From Chitinophagaceae bacterium T5-Br10_B2g13 (GTDB taxonomy: Bacteria; Bacteroidota; Rhodothermia; Balneolales; Balneolaceae), in the NCBI GenBank assembly GCA_001564065.1, contig LKNA01000025.1, positions 1-38,737 of the forward strand: a DNA stretch of 38,737 nucleotides, written 5' to 3'. Each line of letters opens with the position of its first letter. Position 1 is the first letter of the stretch. A program made the translations under genes and the position numbers. This document shows positions 17,250 to 24,956 of this stretch, one piece after another. Under the pieces are notes generated by a model that saw only the letters and a program-made list of their open reading frames with translations, did no database searches and was not told the origin of the DNA.

Positions 17250-17425
17250 TGCTAGCTGGTCTCTCATCAGGAGATGTCTCGGCGCCGTACCGACAAAAAG
17301 CGTCGGAGCTCCTAATTTTGCCCAAAAGCGGGCAACACTGTTGAGAAGGTGACAGCTTGGATCCCCCTCGAGGAGAGTACGGTCCCGAGGCTTCGGGAGG
17401 AGGGGTGTTCAGTGAGCTAGGGGAT
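17250..17425 (+). ncRNA. Candidate structured RNA, family not recognised
   Basis: The spacer between two convergent genes is GC-richer than the flanking spacers and folds on paper into a closed set of hairpins. CTAGCT (17252-17257) pairs with AGCTAG (17415-17420) as a closing stem. Inside lie AGGAG/CTCCT (17269-17273 with 17309-17313) enclosing CCGAC/GTCGG (17290-17294, 17302-17306), TTGCCC/GGGCAA (17318-17323, 17330-17335), CTGT/ACAG (17338-17341, 17352-17355), and CCCCTC/GAGGGG (17364-17369, 17400-17405) enclosing CCCGA/TCGGG. On the plus strand the unpaired parts are purine-rich (two loops contain AAAAGC; others TGAGAAGGTG and GAGGAGAG), which favours plus as the RNA strand. No SRP, tmRNA, RNase P or riboswitch core is visible. 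It cannot be a leader, because both neighbours end here. Confidence 0.4.
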
Positions 17426-17453
17426 GTGTTCTTTAAATCTGTCACCGGTATTT

Positions 17454-18464
17454 TTACACCGACCGCACATTAACTAACACTTTTCCAACCTGTTTTCCCT
17501 GCAATATTTTTTGGATCTCCTCCGTAAGATTTTGGAGCCCTGTTTCTCTGTGCAATTCTTCCAAAAAACGGGGCTTCCACTCATCGGCCAGCAGATTCCA
17601 GATTCTCATTCTGTCGGCCATAAGAGCTATACCTGAATCTATACCCATTAAAGCTACTCCCCGGAGAATAAAAGGAAATACGTTTGTATGCAGTTCGTGG
17701 CCAAGAACATTGCCACAACATGCAACAACTCCATTATGGTCTGTCTGGCGAATCACGGCATCAAGCATAGAGCCACCCACAGTATCCAAAGCGGCAATCC
17801 AGCGGCCGGTTAGCAGCGGTTTGCCGGGTACGTTTGTTATTTCATCCCGATGAATAACTTCTGAGGCGCCAAGTGATTTTAGAAAACCGGTTTGATCCAT
17901 CTTGCCTGTTGCTGCAATAACGCTGTAGCCGAGTTGACTCAATAACCCCACTGCAAAAGATCCTACTCCGCCTGTAGCTCCCGTTACCAGTATGAAACCG
18001 TCTTTAGGTGCAATATGCTGTTTAACTATTTTTTCGACTCCGATGGCGGCTGTTAATCCGGATGTGCCAATTATCATGCTCTCCTTCAGGTTCAGCCCCT
18101 CGGGCAGAGGTACAATCCAGTCACCCGGAACAGATATATAATGGCCAAAACCACCGGGTGTATTCATTCCCAGATCATAACTGGTAACAATAACCTTATC
18201 TCCTTTATTAAATCGTTTGTCAGCACTTTGTTCAACAATTCCGGCAGCATCAATACCCGGAGTGAAAGGATATTTTTTTGTAACTCCTTTATTACCGGTA
18301 GCAGAAAGAGAATCCTTATAATTAAGGGATGAGTAGTGAACACGAACCAAAACATCGTGGCCGGGTAGGTCTGAAAGCTTCCGCTTTTTTACAGTTTGGG
18401 TGTATGTATCGTTCGATTCTTCTGCAACTAATGCCAGAAATGAGTGCGATTCATGATGAGTCAT
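17454..18464 (-). CDS. YhdH/AcuI-family NADPH-dependent reductase
   Basis: Zinc-free medium-chain dehydrogenase/reductase of the YhdH/YhfP (acryloyl-CoA reductase-like) group, reducing activated double bonds or quinones with NADPH. Seen: VHYSSLNYKDSLSATG, FTPGIDAAGIV, the nucleotide-binding VTGATGGVGSFAVGLL, AATGK for the NADPH phosphate, ALDTVGG, and the RGVALMGIDS block typical of YhdH. I start at the ATG at 18464, which shares one base with the stop of the aldehyde dehydrogenase (TAATG); the longer start at 18488 would lie inside that gene. Last gene of a three-gene coupled unit. Confidence 0.9.
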   Translation of the reverse strand: MTHHESHSFLALVAEESNDTYTQTVKKRKLSDLPGHDVLVRVHYSSLNYKDSLSATGNKGVTKKYPFTPGIDAAGIVEQSADKRFNKGDKVIVTSYDLGMNTPGGFGHYISVPGDWIVPLPEGLNLKESMIIGTSGLTAAIGVEKIVKQHIAPKDGFILVTGATGGVGSFAVGLLSQLGYSVIAATGKMDQTGFLKSLGASEVIHRDEITNVPGKPLLTGRWIAALDTVGGSMLDAVIRQTDHNGVVACCGNVLGHELHTNVFPFILRGVALMGIDSGIALMADRMRIWNLLADEWKPRFLEELHRETGLQNLTEEIQKILQGKQVGKVLVNVRSV

Positions 18465-19831
18465 TATCTGAGAAGTTTTTTGAGCCACTTTAATTTATCG
18501 GTATCAATCGGGGGGTAACGGAAATCCGGATCAGGCCATGTCGGTTTCTTTAACACAGATTGAAGTCGTGTAAAGCAGTCAAAGCTGTGCTTGCCATGGT
18601 ATGCGCCCATACCGCTATGCCCGACACCACCAAAGGGTAAGTTTGGATTCGCTAAATGGCTGATCGTCTCGTTAATACAGCCACCGCCAAAAGGAACATT
18701 GTCGATAATATCAGACTCAACTTTGGGACTGTCTGTGAACAGGTAAAGAGCCAGCGGTGAACTACGTTCAATTAATTTATTTTTCAACTCATCCATTGAT
18801 TCGTAAGTAAGAAGAGGTAGAAGCGGTCCGAAGATCTCTTCTTTCATAATCACTGAATCCCAGTCGGCTTGTATTAATGTTGGCTCGATAAATCTGGTTT
18901 CCTTGTTGGTAACACCGCCATGAATAACTTCACTCTGCTCCAGTAGATTTTCAAGACGATCAAAATGGTCGTGGTTGATAATCTGTGTGTAATTTTCACC
19001 GGGTATGTAGTCATTGCTAAAAAATTGTGAAAGTACTTCCCGGCTTTTTTCTACAAACTGATTTTTAACAGACTTATGAACCAGGGCGTAGTCTGGGGCA
19101 ACGCAAATTTGGCCTGCGTTCATCGTTTTTCCCCACCATATACGTTTAGCTGCGATTTCGATATTGGCATCGGAGTGAACAATTGCCGGACTTTTTCCGC
19201 CAAGTTCTAAAGTGACGGGTATGAGTTGTTCAGCAGCGGCTTTCATCACAATTTTGCCAACGCGGGTACTGCCGGTAAAGAATATTTTATCGAATGGTTG
19301 AGATAGGAGCTCTTGGGTTTCCTCAACGGCGCCTTCCACAACTGCTAATACCGATGGTGAAAAGTACTCTTCAACCAGATCTTTAATGATGGCTGACGTT
19401 TGAGCGGCCAGCTCGGATGGCTTAATAACGGCGGTATTGCCGGCACTTAAAGCTCCAACAAGTGGTTGAAACGTGAGATTAACCGGGTAATTCCAGGCAC
19501 CGATTATCAATACGGTTCCATACGGCTTTTTGTAGATTAGGTTTTTTGCCGGAAAGGTAAAGATGGAATTCCCGGCTTGATCCGGTTTAGCCCATTTGTG
19601 CAGGTGTTTCAGGTGATGATCGATCTCGTGCTGAACGGTGGCAATTTCTGAAGTGAAGGCTTCGAAATAGGGTTTGCCGAAATCTGTATTTATTGCTTCA
19701 CAAATTTCCTTTTCATTTTCAACCAGTAACTTTTTCAGGGTTACCAGTGCGTCTTTGCGTTTTTCGACAGACCCGGTAACTCCTTTCCGAAAGGCTTCTT
19801 TTTGATGCTGTACTATTTTTGGGATCGTCAT
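18464..19831 (-). CDS. Aldehyde dehydrogenase, ALDH3-like
   Basis: NAD(P)-dependent aldehyde oxidation. The 455-residue length and lack of an N-terminal extension fit the ALDH3 (fatty or aromatic aldehyde) branch. Seen: GAWNYPVNLTFQPLVGAL with Asn114, IKPSE, the cofactor motif FTGSTRVGK, the general base in TLELGGKSP (Glu209), the nucleophile in NAGQICVAPDY (Cys243), and EEIFGPLLPLL. The ATG overlaps the stop of the upstream SDR gene by four bases (ATGA), and its stop overlaps the next ATG, so the three are translated as a unit. The substrate is not known; long-chain aldehydes are a guess from the subfamily. Confidence 0.92.
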   Translation of the reverse strand: MTIPKIVQHQKEAFRKGVTGSVEKRKDALVTLKKLLVENEKEICEAINTDFGKPYFEAFTSEIATVQHEIDHHLKHLHKWAKPDQAGNSIFTFPAKNLIYKKPYGTVLIIGAWNYPVNLTFQPLVGALSAGNTAVIKPSELAAQTSAIIKDLVEEYFSPSVLAVVEGAVEETQELLSQPFDKIFFTGSTRVGKIVMKAAAEQLIPVTLELGGKSPAIVHSDANIEIAAKRIWWGKTMNAGQICVAPDYALVHKSVKNQFVEKSREVLSQFFSNDYIPGENYTQIINHDHFDRLENLLEQSEVIHGGVTNKETRFIEPTLIQADWDSVIMKEEIFGPLLPLLTYESMDELKNKLIERSSPLALYLFTDSPKVESDIIDNVPFGGGCINETISHLANPNLPFGGVGHSGMGAYHGKHSFDCFTRLQSVLKKPTWPDPDFRYPPIDTDKLKWLKKLLR

Positions 19832-20658
19832 GATGATTTCGATTTTGGTTCACGTCCCTCAAAAGACTCCATGGATTTATAGACTCCCAAAAGATTACCT
19901 GCTACCCAGTCGAACACCTTATAGGGTAAAAGTGCTTTGATCAGGGGTACCAGTTTTACCATAAAAGGTGCTTGAATCGTTCGCTTTTGTTTAGCAATGC
20001 CGTATAGCATTTTAGTAACTATTTGATCGGTTTCAAGTAGCGGTACCAATAAAGGAGCTTTAACACCGTCAAACATACCGGTTTTGATATAGCTTGGAAT
20101 TACAGCTGTAACCTTTACACCGGTTTGCAGCTTTTCCATCTCGAGCCGGAGTGAATCGCTCCAACCAATGACCGCCCACTTACTTGCTGCGTAAACGCTC
20201 ATTCTTGGGTTTCCGATATAACCGGATGCAGATGCAAGATTCACGATCTGTCCTGATCCGCGATCTATCATTTTATTTAAAAAGGCACGGATTACCCACA
20301 TGCTTCCGGTAGTATTGATCTGCAGAGATTTTTCGATTTCAGAAAAGGAGTGTTCATGGAACATCTTACCCACAACAATTCCGGCACAATTTATAATGAT
20401 ATCCGGCAACAGATTCTCTTTGATGAAATGATCTGCCTCAAGTTGAATCAAGTCTCTATCTGTTACATCTATACCGGTAATATGGATCTCTGCACGATCC
20501 TTCAGCTCCTCTTTGATTTTGAGAAGATCGTCCGGATTGCGATCCCAAAGAATGAGTTTTACATCGGCAATATTCGAAACTTTTTCCGCAAATCGTTTTC
20601 CAATTCCGCTTGCTGCTCCGGTGATGAGGATGGTTTTGTTGTTGTAGTAGTTTTTCAT
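19828..20658 (-). CDS. Short-chain dehydrogenase/reductase
   Basis: Classical SDR, 276 residues. Cofactor loop TGAASGIG (13-20), NCAG (90-93), active-site Ser in NLASASGY and YAASK (Tyr156, Lys160). An acidic/aromatic residue pattern after the second strand (LILWDRNPDD) suggests NAD(H) preference. The C-terminal third, with hydrophobic PFMVKLVPLIKALLPYKVFDW, suggests membrane association, as in SDRs that act on lipids or retinoid-like aldehydes. First gene of the SDR, aldehyde dehydrogenase and reductase unit. Confidence 0.9.
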   Translation of the reverse strand: MKNYYNNKTILITGAASGIGKRFAEKVSNIADVKLILWDRNPDDLLKIKEELKDRAEIHITGIDVTDRDLIQLEADHFIKENLLPDIIINCAGIVVGKMFHEHSFSEIEKSLQINTTGSMWVIRAFLNKMIDRGSGQIVNLASASGYIGNPRMSVYAASKWAVIGWSDSLRLEMEKLQTGVKVTAVIPSYIKTGMFDGVKAPLLVPLLETDQIVTKMLYGIAKQKRTIQAPFMVKLVPLIKALLPYKVFDWVAGNLLGVYKSMESFEGREPKSKSS

Positions 20659-20821
20659 AAGTATTCAAATCATACGAAAAAAGGGTACGGTAGAAAAATC
20701 AATTCAGTGAATTGTTAAATCATTGTTTAAAATCCTACATTTAGCATCAAAATGACACAACAGACAGTAAAGATTGCTGTGGAAAAAGTTGTCCGTAAAA
20801 GAATTAACTCTTATGAACTAT

Positions 20822-20874
20822 TCTCCCCTAATAAGGGGAGATTAAGAGGGGTGTTCCCCTCATTCAAAAGGGGA
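20822..20874. repeat. Tandem CCCCTC/GAGGGG palindromes
   Basis: TCTCCCCTAATAAGGGGAGA (20822-20841), then GAGGGG/CCCCTC and a third CCCCTC...GGGGAG arm to 20874. Overlapping alternative hairpins of one repeat family that recurs in each of the following plus-strand spacers. Confidence 0.65.
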
Positions 20875-20934
20875 GATACTATTATTGTTACAAAAAGATA
20901 CTCAAGCACCATCCCAAATAAACTTTAAAGCATC

Positions 20935-22593
20935 ATGAATCGGAATCTACTTTATATCATCCCATTTATAGTATTATTTGCCATTTCCTGCGGCCCATCA
21001 GCCGTTGATGAGGCAGCTCAAACCATTACGGCAGAGTCACTGCTAAGCCATATTGAGGTTTTATCATCAGATGAATTTGAAGGCCGTGCTCCCGCTACAA
21101 GAGGTGAGGATTTAACGGTCGAATATTTAACCGAAAAGCTACAGGAGATGGGTATTGAGCCCGGCATGGGAGATGGCAGCTATACACAGCACATTCCTCT
21201 TCTGGGCCAACAGATTGATGGCTCTTCAGCAGCCATGAACATCCGAAGAAACGGTCAGGTTGCACAGCAGCTGGATTATAGAACCGATTTTATGGCGTGG
21301 CCAAGCAATGAGGCAGAACGTGTGCAACTCCGTAACGCCGAGTTGCTCTATGTTGGCTATGGAATTCAGGCTCCTGAATTTGACTGGGACGACTATAAGG
21401 GAGTGGATGTTGAAGGAAAAGTACTGGTTTTCAAAAATAGTGACCCATCAAACGACCCTGAAATTTTTGAAGGGGACTCCCGCCTCTACTACGGCCGATG
21501 GAGTTACAAGTTTGAAAAAGCAGAAGAGATGGGCGCTTTGGGTGCTATTATCATTCACACAACACCTACTGCCGGTTATGGCTGGTCTGTGGTGGAAAAC
21601 AGCTGGGGCCGCGAAAGGTTTTCATTGAAAGGCGATGATGACGCCGGAACAAAACCGGAGTTTAATGCCTGGATTACAGAAGAGCATAGCGAAAATCTGT
21701 TTGAGCTTGCCGGGCTGAATCTGGAAGAGATGTTGGAGGCGGCAGAAAATCGAAACTTTGAACCTGTTCCTCTGGGTGGCGTTACTCTGGATGTGAATTT
21801 ACAAGCAAACTACAGTGATATGTCAACCCGAAACGTGTTGGGACAAATAAGAGGGAGTGACGCTGACCTGATGGACGAATATATTGTATTTACTGCACAC
21901 CATGATCATCTTGGAATTACCACACCCGTAGATGGTGACTCCATCAACAACGGAGCGTTGGATAATGCAGCCGGAGTAAGTGCCGTACTGGAGCTTGCTA
22001 AAGCGTATAAGCTGGTCGAGCCTGAGATGCGACGAAGTGCACTCTTTCTCTTTGTAGGCGCTGAGGAGATGGGACTTTTAGGCTCTCAGTATTGGGCTCA
22101 AAATCCAACGGTTCACCCCGGTAAAATAACCGCCAACTTCAATATGGACGGCATGCAGGTGTATGGAGAAACTGAAGATGTTGTATTGGTTGGTTATGGA
22201 AGAAATACCATTACAGATGTTATCAAGCAGTATGCCGATCAGGATGGTCGAGTGGTGAAACCGGATCCCAATCCTGAGCAGGGATTTTTCTACCGTTCGG
22301 ATCACTTCTCAATGGCCCGAGTCGGTATCCCGGCAATATTTCCCAATCCCGGCAGAGATTATGTGGATAAGCCGGAAGACTTTATCGAAACCGTGGATAG
22401 CCTTAGTGCTGCCAACTACCATTCTGTTGGTGATGAAATCAATGAGTACTGGGATCTCACCGGAATGGAGAAGGATGTACGATTATTCTTCCGGTCCAGT
22501 TTCCACATCCTCAATGCTGCCGAGATGATGCGCTGGGAAGACGGAGATGAGTTCCAAGCTGTCCGTGAAGAGATGCTGATGCAGGCTCCCTGA
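20935..22593 (+). CDS. M28-family metallopeptidase lipoprotein
   Basis: Predicted exported zinc aminopeptidase or carboxypeptidase, 552 residues. Lipoprotein signal MNRNLLYIIPFIVLFAISC (lipid Cys19). A PA (protease-associated) insert occupies roughly 115-260 (LLYVGYGIQAPEFDWDDYKG, GALGAIIIHTTPTAGYGWS). The di-zinc M28 core follows, with ligands and catalytic Glu in FTAHHDHLG, NGALDNAAGVSA, FVGAEEMGLLGSQYW, FNMDGMQ and NYHSVGDE. Common in marine Bacteroidota for peptide scavenging. Monocistronic, bounded by palindromic repeats on both sides. Confidence 0.93.
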   Translation: MNRNLLYIIPFIVLFAISCGPSAVDEAAQTITAESLLSHIEVLSSDEFEGRAPATRGEDLTVEYLTEKLQEMGIEPGMGDGSYTQHIPLLGQQIDGSSAAMNIRRNGQVAQQLDYRTDFMAWPSNEAERVQLRNAELLYVGYGIQAPEFDWDDYKGVDVEGKVLVFKNSDPSNDPEIFEGDSRLYYGRWSYKFEKAEEMGALGAIIIHTTPTAGYGWSVVENSWGRERFSLKGDDDAGTKPEFNAWITEEHSENLFELAGLNLEEMLEAAENRNFEPVPLGGVTLDVNLQANYSDMSTRNVLGQIRGSDADLMDEYIVFTAHHDHLGITTPVDGDSINNGALDNAAGVSAVLELAKAYKLVEPEMRRSALFLFVGAEEMGLLGSQYWAQNPTVHPGKITANFNMDGMQVYGETEDVVLVGYGRNTITDVIKQYADQDGRVVKPDPNPEQGFFYRSDHFSMARVGIPAIFPNPGRDYVDKPEDFIETVDSLSAANYHSVGDEINEYWDLTGMEKDVRLFFRSSFHILNAAEMMRWEDGDEFQAVREEMLMQAP

Positions 22594-22633
22594 TTCTTTA
22601 CTTGAACTTCATGTTAAAGCATTAATATAATCT

Positions 22634-22726
22634 GAGTTCGATATAAGAATTTTGAAAAAGAGTCTTCCCACCTTAATAAGGAGTGGACTTCTTGACTACT
22701 AAATTTCAAGAATTTATATCGAACTC
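22634..22726. mobile_element. MITE-like long hairpin element
   Basis: Terminal arms of about 23 bases are inverted copies: GAGTTCGATATAA opens the left arm (22634-22657) and TTATATCGAACTC closes the right (22704-22726), 13 bases perfect and the rest nearly so. The 46-base interior is itself a weaker inverted repeat (AAGAGTC...GACTTCTT), so the element is one long hairpin of about 93 bases with no coding capacity. No flanking target duplication is evident. Confidence 0.5.
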
Positions 22727-22758
22727 TCGTTAATATGGAGCCGATTAAAAATAGTACT

Positions 22759-22802
22759 CCTCAACTCCTTTTTGGATAGTTAAAAGGAGTTGAGGGGTTT
22801 TG
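22759..22802. terminator. Strong hairpin, terminator-like
   Basis: Perfect 14-base stem CCTCAACTCCTTTT/AAAAGGAGTTGAGG (22759-22772, 22782-22795) with a nine-base loop, followed by GGTTTTG. It belongs by sequence to the CCCCTC/GAGGGG palindrome group and could terminate read-through from the M28 peptidase gene. Confidence 0.6.
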
Positions 22803-22836
22803 CTGTCGGCGGTATCTACATCTAATAACACCATTT

Positions 22837-23706
22837 ATGAACAAGGCACAGTATCTCACACTTATTATTCTCTCGGCAATCCTGTTCGCAGGTTTTGCCG
22901 AATCGAACAAACCGGCCTATCTGATCTACAGCAAGAACGGCAACGTGGTGTCGTATCAAAGCCTTATGGTTCAGTCGAAGAACAGTGACTTGATCTTTTT
23001 CGGGGAGCTGCACAACAACGCCATTGCCCACTGGCTTCAAGTCGAGATGCTGAACGATCTGTCAGACGATACGTCAAAATCAACTTCGGTGGGAATGGAG
23101 ATGTTTGAGGCTGACCAACAGCTGCTTATCGATGAATATTTCGATGGAAAAATCAGCCAGTCCAGTTTTGAAAGTGAAGCACGGCTCTGGAACAACTACT
23201 CCACGGATTACAAGCCGGTGCTGGAATTTGCCAGGGAAAATGAGCTCAAACTGATTGCCACCAATATTCCCCGGCGATACGCCTCGTCGGTTTACAGAAA
23301 TGGTTTGGAAGTTTTGGATGGCCTGACAGATGAAGCCAAGCAGTGGATGATGCCTCTGCCTGTTGAGGTGGATACGGAATTGCCGGGTTACAAAAGAATG
23401 CTGGATATGGCACAGGGACATGGTGGGATGAATATCGTCTATGCCCAGGCGGTAAAAGATGCGACGATGGCTCATTTTCTTTTACAGAATCTGGGTGAAA
23501 ACAACCGAATCTTTCATCTGAATGGATCGTACCACTCCAATGATTACGAGGGAATTGTCTGGTATGTGAAGAGAGACCGCCCGGAACTCAGAATGTTAAC
23601 CATCAACACGATTGTGGTGGATGATGTTCGGGAAGTAGTGGGAGATCAGCTCCGGTCTGCAGATTTTACTATTGTGGTTCCTGCAACCATGACAACAACC
23701 TATTAA
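22837..23706 (+). CDS. ChaN-like (haem-binding uptake/Tiki superfamily) protein
   Basis: Exported protein of 289 residues from the ChaN family; the Campylobacter ChaN is an iron-regulated haem-binding lipoprotein. Signal peptide at 1-21 (YLTLIILSAILFAGFAES), but no lipobox cysteine, so it is probably periplasmic rather than lipid-anchored. Family blocks: DLIFFGELHNNAIAHWLQ near 52-69, SVGMEMFEADQQ, RLWNNYSTDYKPVLEFARE, LIATNIPRRYAS and FHLNGSYHSNDYEGI. The hemB gene begins 14 bases after its stop, so the two are co-transcribed, which supports a haem-related role. Confidence 0.85.
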   Translation: MNKAQYLTLIILSAILFAGFAESNKPAYLIYSKNGNVVSYQSLMVQSKNSDLIFFGELHNNAIAHWLQVEMLNDLSDDTSKSTSVGMEMFEADQQLLIDEYFDGKISQSSFESEARLWNNYSTDYKPVLEFARENELKLIATNIPRRYASSVYRNGLEVLDGLTDEAKQWMMPLPVEVDTELPGYKRMLDMAQGHGGMNIVYAQAVKDATMAHFLLQNLGENNRIFHLNGSYHSNDYEGIVWYVKRDRPELRMLTINTIVVDDVREVVGDQLRSADFTIVVPATMTTTY

Positions 23707-23720
23707 TAGAACGTTTTAAA

Positions 23721-24707
23721 ATGAGTTATTCAGAGTTTCCATATTCTCGTCCGAGACGCCTTCGACGTTCTGAAAATGTACGCCGGATGGTGGCGGAGAA
23801 TCATCTCTCAGTAAATGATTTCATCGCACCTCTTTTTGTGATGGAAGGGAAAGGTGAAAAAGTTGAAATACCATCCATGCCGGACTACTACCGGTACACG
23901 CTCGATCTGCTGATGGAGGAGATTGAAGAGGTTCAGACCCTTGGTATTCCGGCGGTACTTCTTTTTGCAAAAGTCCCGGATGAGAAGAAGGATAATGAGG
24001 GCACAGAAGCTCTTGATCCAAACGGCCTGATGCAGAAATCAGTCCGGACTATAAAGGAGAAATTTCCGGATTTGGTAGTGATGACCGACGTGGCGATGGA
24101 TCCCTATTCCAGGTACGGACACGACGGTGTGGTTGAGGATGGAAAAATTGTGAACGATAAAAGCGTAGACATTCTGGCCAGGATGGCGGTGAGTCATGCC
24201 GAAGCCGGCGCTGATTTTGTGGCTCCGTCAGACATGATGGACGGGCGAATTCTGCTGATGCGTGAAGCATTGGAGGAGGCCGGATTTCCGGATACAGGGA
24301 TTATGGCCTATAGTGCCAAGTACGCTTCCAGCTATTACGGTCCGTTCCGCGATGCACTCGATTCAGCACCCGGATTTGGAGATAAAAAGACGTACCAAAT
24401 GGATCCGGCGAACGTTACAGAGGCCGTGAAAGAAGCGATTACGGATGAGCAGGAAGGCGCGGATATTATCATGATAAAACCGGGTATTCCGTATCTTGAT
24501 GTGGTTCGGGCGGTGAAAGATGTAGTGAGTTTACCGGTATCGGTTTACAACGTTTCCGGTGAATACGCTATGATCAAAGCTGCAGCTGAAAAAGGCTGGA
24601 TCAATGAAGAAGAGGCGATGATGGAAGCATTGATCGGTTTCAAACGAGCCGGTGCCGACCTGATCGCAACATACTTTGCAAAAGATGCGGCAAGGATTTT
24701 AAAGTAG
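23721..24707 (+). CDS. hemB: Porphobilinogen synthase (ALA dehydratase)
   Basis: Condenses two 5-aminolevulinate molecules to porphobilinogen in haem synthesis. The 328 residues are full length. Schiff-base lysines lie in SAKYASSYYGPFRDA (Lys200) and IMIKPGIPYLD (Lys253). The metal-site loop reads DVAMDPYSRYGHDG (123-136) with no cysteines, the form expected for magnesium- rather than zinc-dependent enzymes. Co-transcribed with the ChaN-like gene; hemL follows htpX downstream. A palindrome starts one base after the stop. Confidence 0.97.
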   Translation: MSYSEFPYSRPRRLRRSENVRRMVAENHLSVNDFIAPLFVMEGKGEKVEIPSMPDYYRYTLDLLMEEIEEVQTLGIPAVLLFAKVPDEKKDNEGTEALDPNGLMQKSVRTIKEKFPDLVVMTDVAMDPYSRYGHDGVVEDGKIVNDKSVDILARMAVSHAEAGADFVAPSDMMDGRILLMREALEEAGFPDTGIMAYSAKYASSYYGPFRDALDSAPGFGDKKTYQMDPANVTEAVKEAITDEQEGADIIMIKPGIPYLDVVRAVKDVVSLPVSVYNVSGEYAMIKAAAEKGWINEEEAMMEALIGFKRAGADLIATYFAKDAARILK

Positions 24708-24708
24708 T

Positions 24709-24768
24709 CCCCCTTCGAAGGGGGAAACGATGAATTCCTGAACGTTTCAGGAGTTCATCGAGGGGGAT
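24709..24768. terminator. Nested palindromes after hemB
   Basis: CCCCCTTCGAAGGGGG (24709-24724) is a perfect 16-base palindrome. It is followed by CGATGAATTCCTGAA/TTCAGGAGTTCATCG (24728-24760, one mismatch) and AGGGGG, which can also pair with the first CCCCC arm. Likely an end signal for hemB and a member of the spacer repeat family. Confidence 0.6.
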
Positions 24769-24869
24769 GTTGCTCTGAGCTTAGGTTTAACTGAAGTTTT
24801 TTATTGAAACCAACACTCCGAACACACCCCTGATTGCTACTCCTGACAGCAGTCGGGGTACGCAATCTG

Positions 24870-24909
24870 TCCCCTCTCCCCGAATCACTCGGGACAGGCA
24901 AGAGGGGAG
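24870..24909. repeat. CCCCTCT/AGAGGGG nested hairpin
   Basis: Outer arms CCCCTCT and AGAGGGG enclose CCCGA...TCGGG and an ACAGGC segment; the same combination (CTCTCC, GGACAGGCGAGAGGGA) opens the window at 11-36. Lies in the htpX leader, about 50 bases before its start codon. Confidence 0.55.
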
Positions 24910-24956
24910 TTTAAACAAAGAATATTTATAACAACACAAGTAACGAAAATTAAACA

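Noticed and set aside
17250-17280. CTGATGAG on the minus strand, the hammerhead ribozyme core
   Set aside because: No GAAA core partner or third stem lies at the right distance, so the hammerhead cannot form.
17370-17385. GTACGGTC resembling the 3' strand of a group II intron domain V
   Set aside because: No matching 5' strand with the AGC triad and tetraloop, and no intron-encoded protein nearby.
17221-17445. 74-residue minus-strand frame over the structured spacer
   Set aside because: Proline/serine-rich composition with no fold pattern; explained better by the RNA hairpins.
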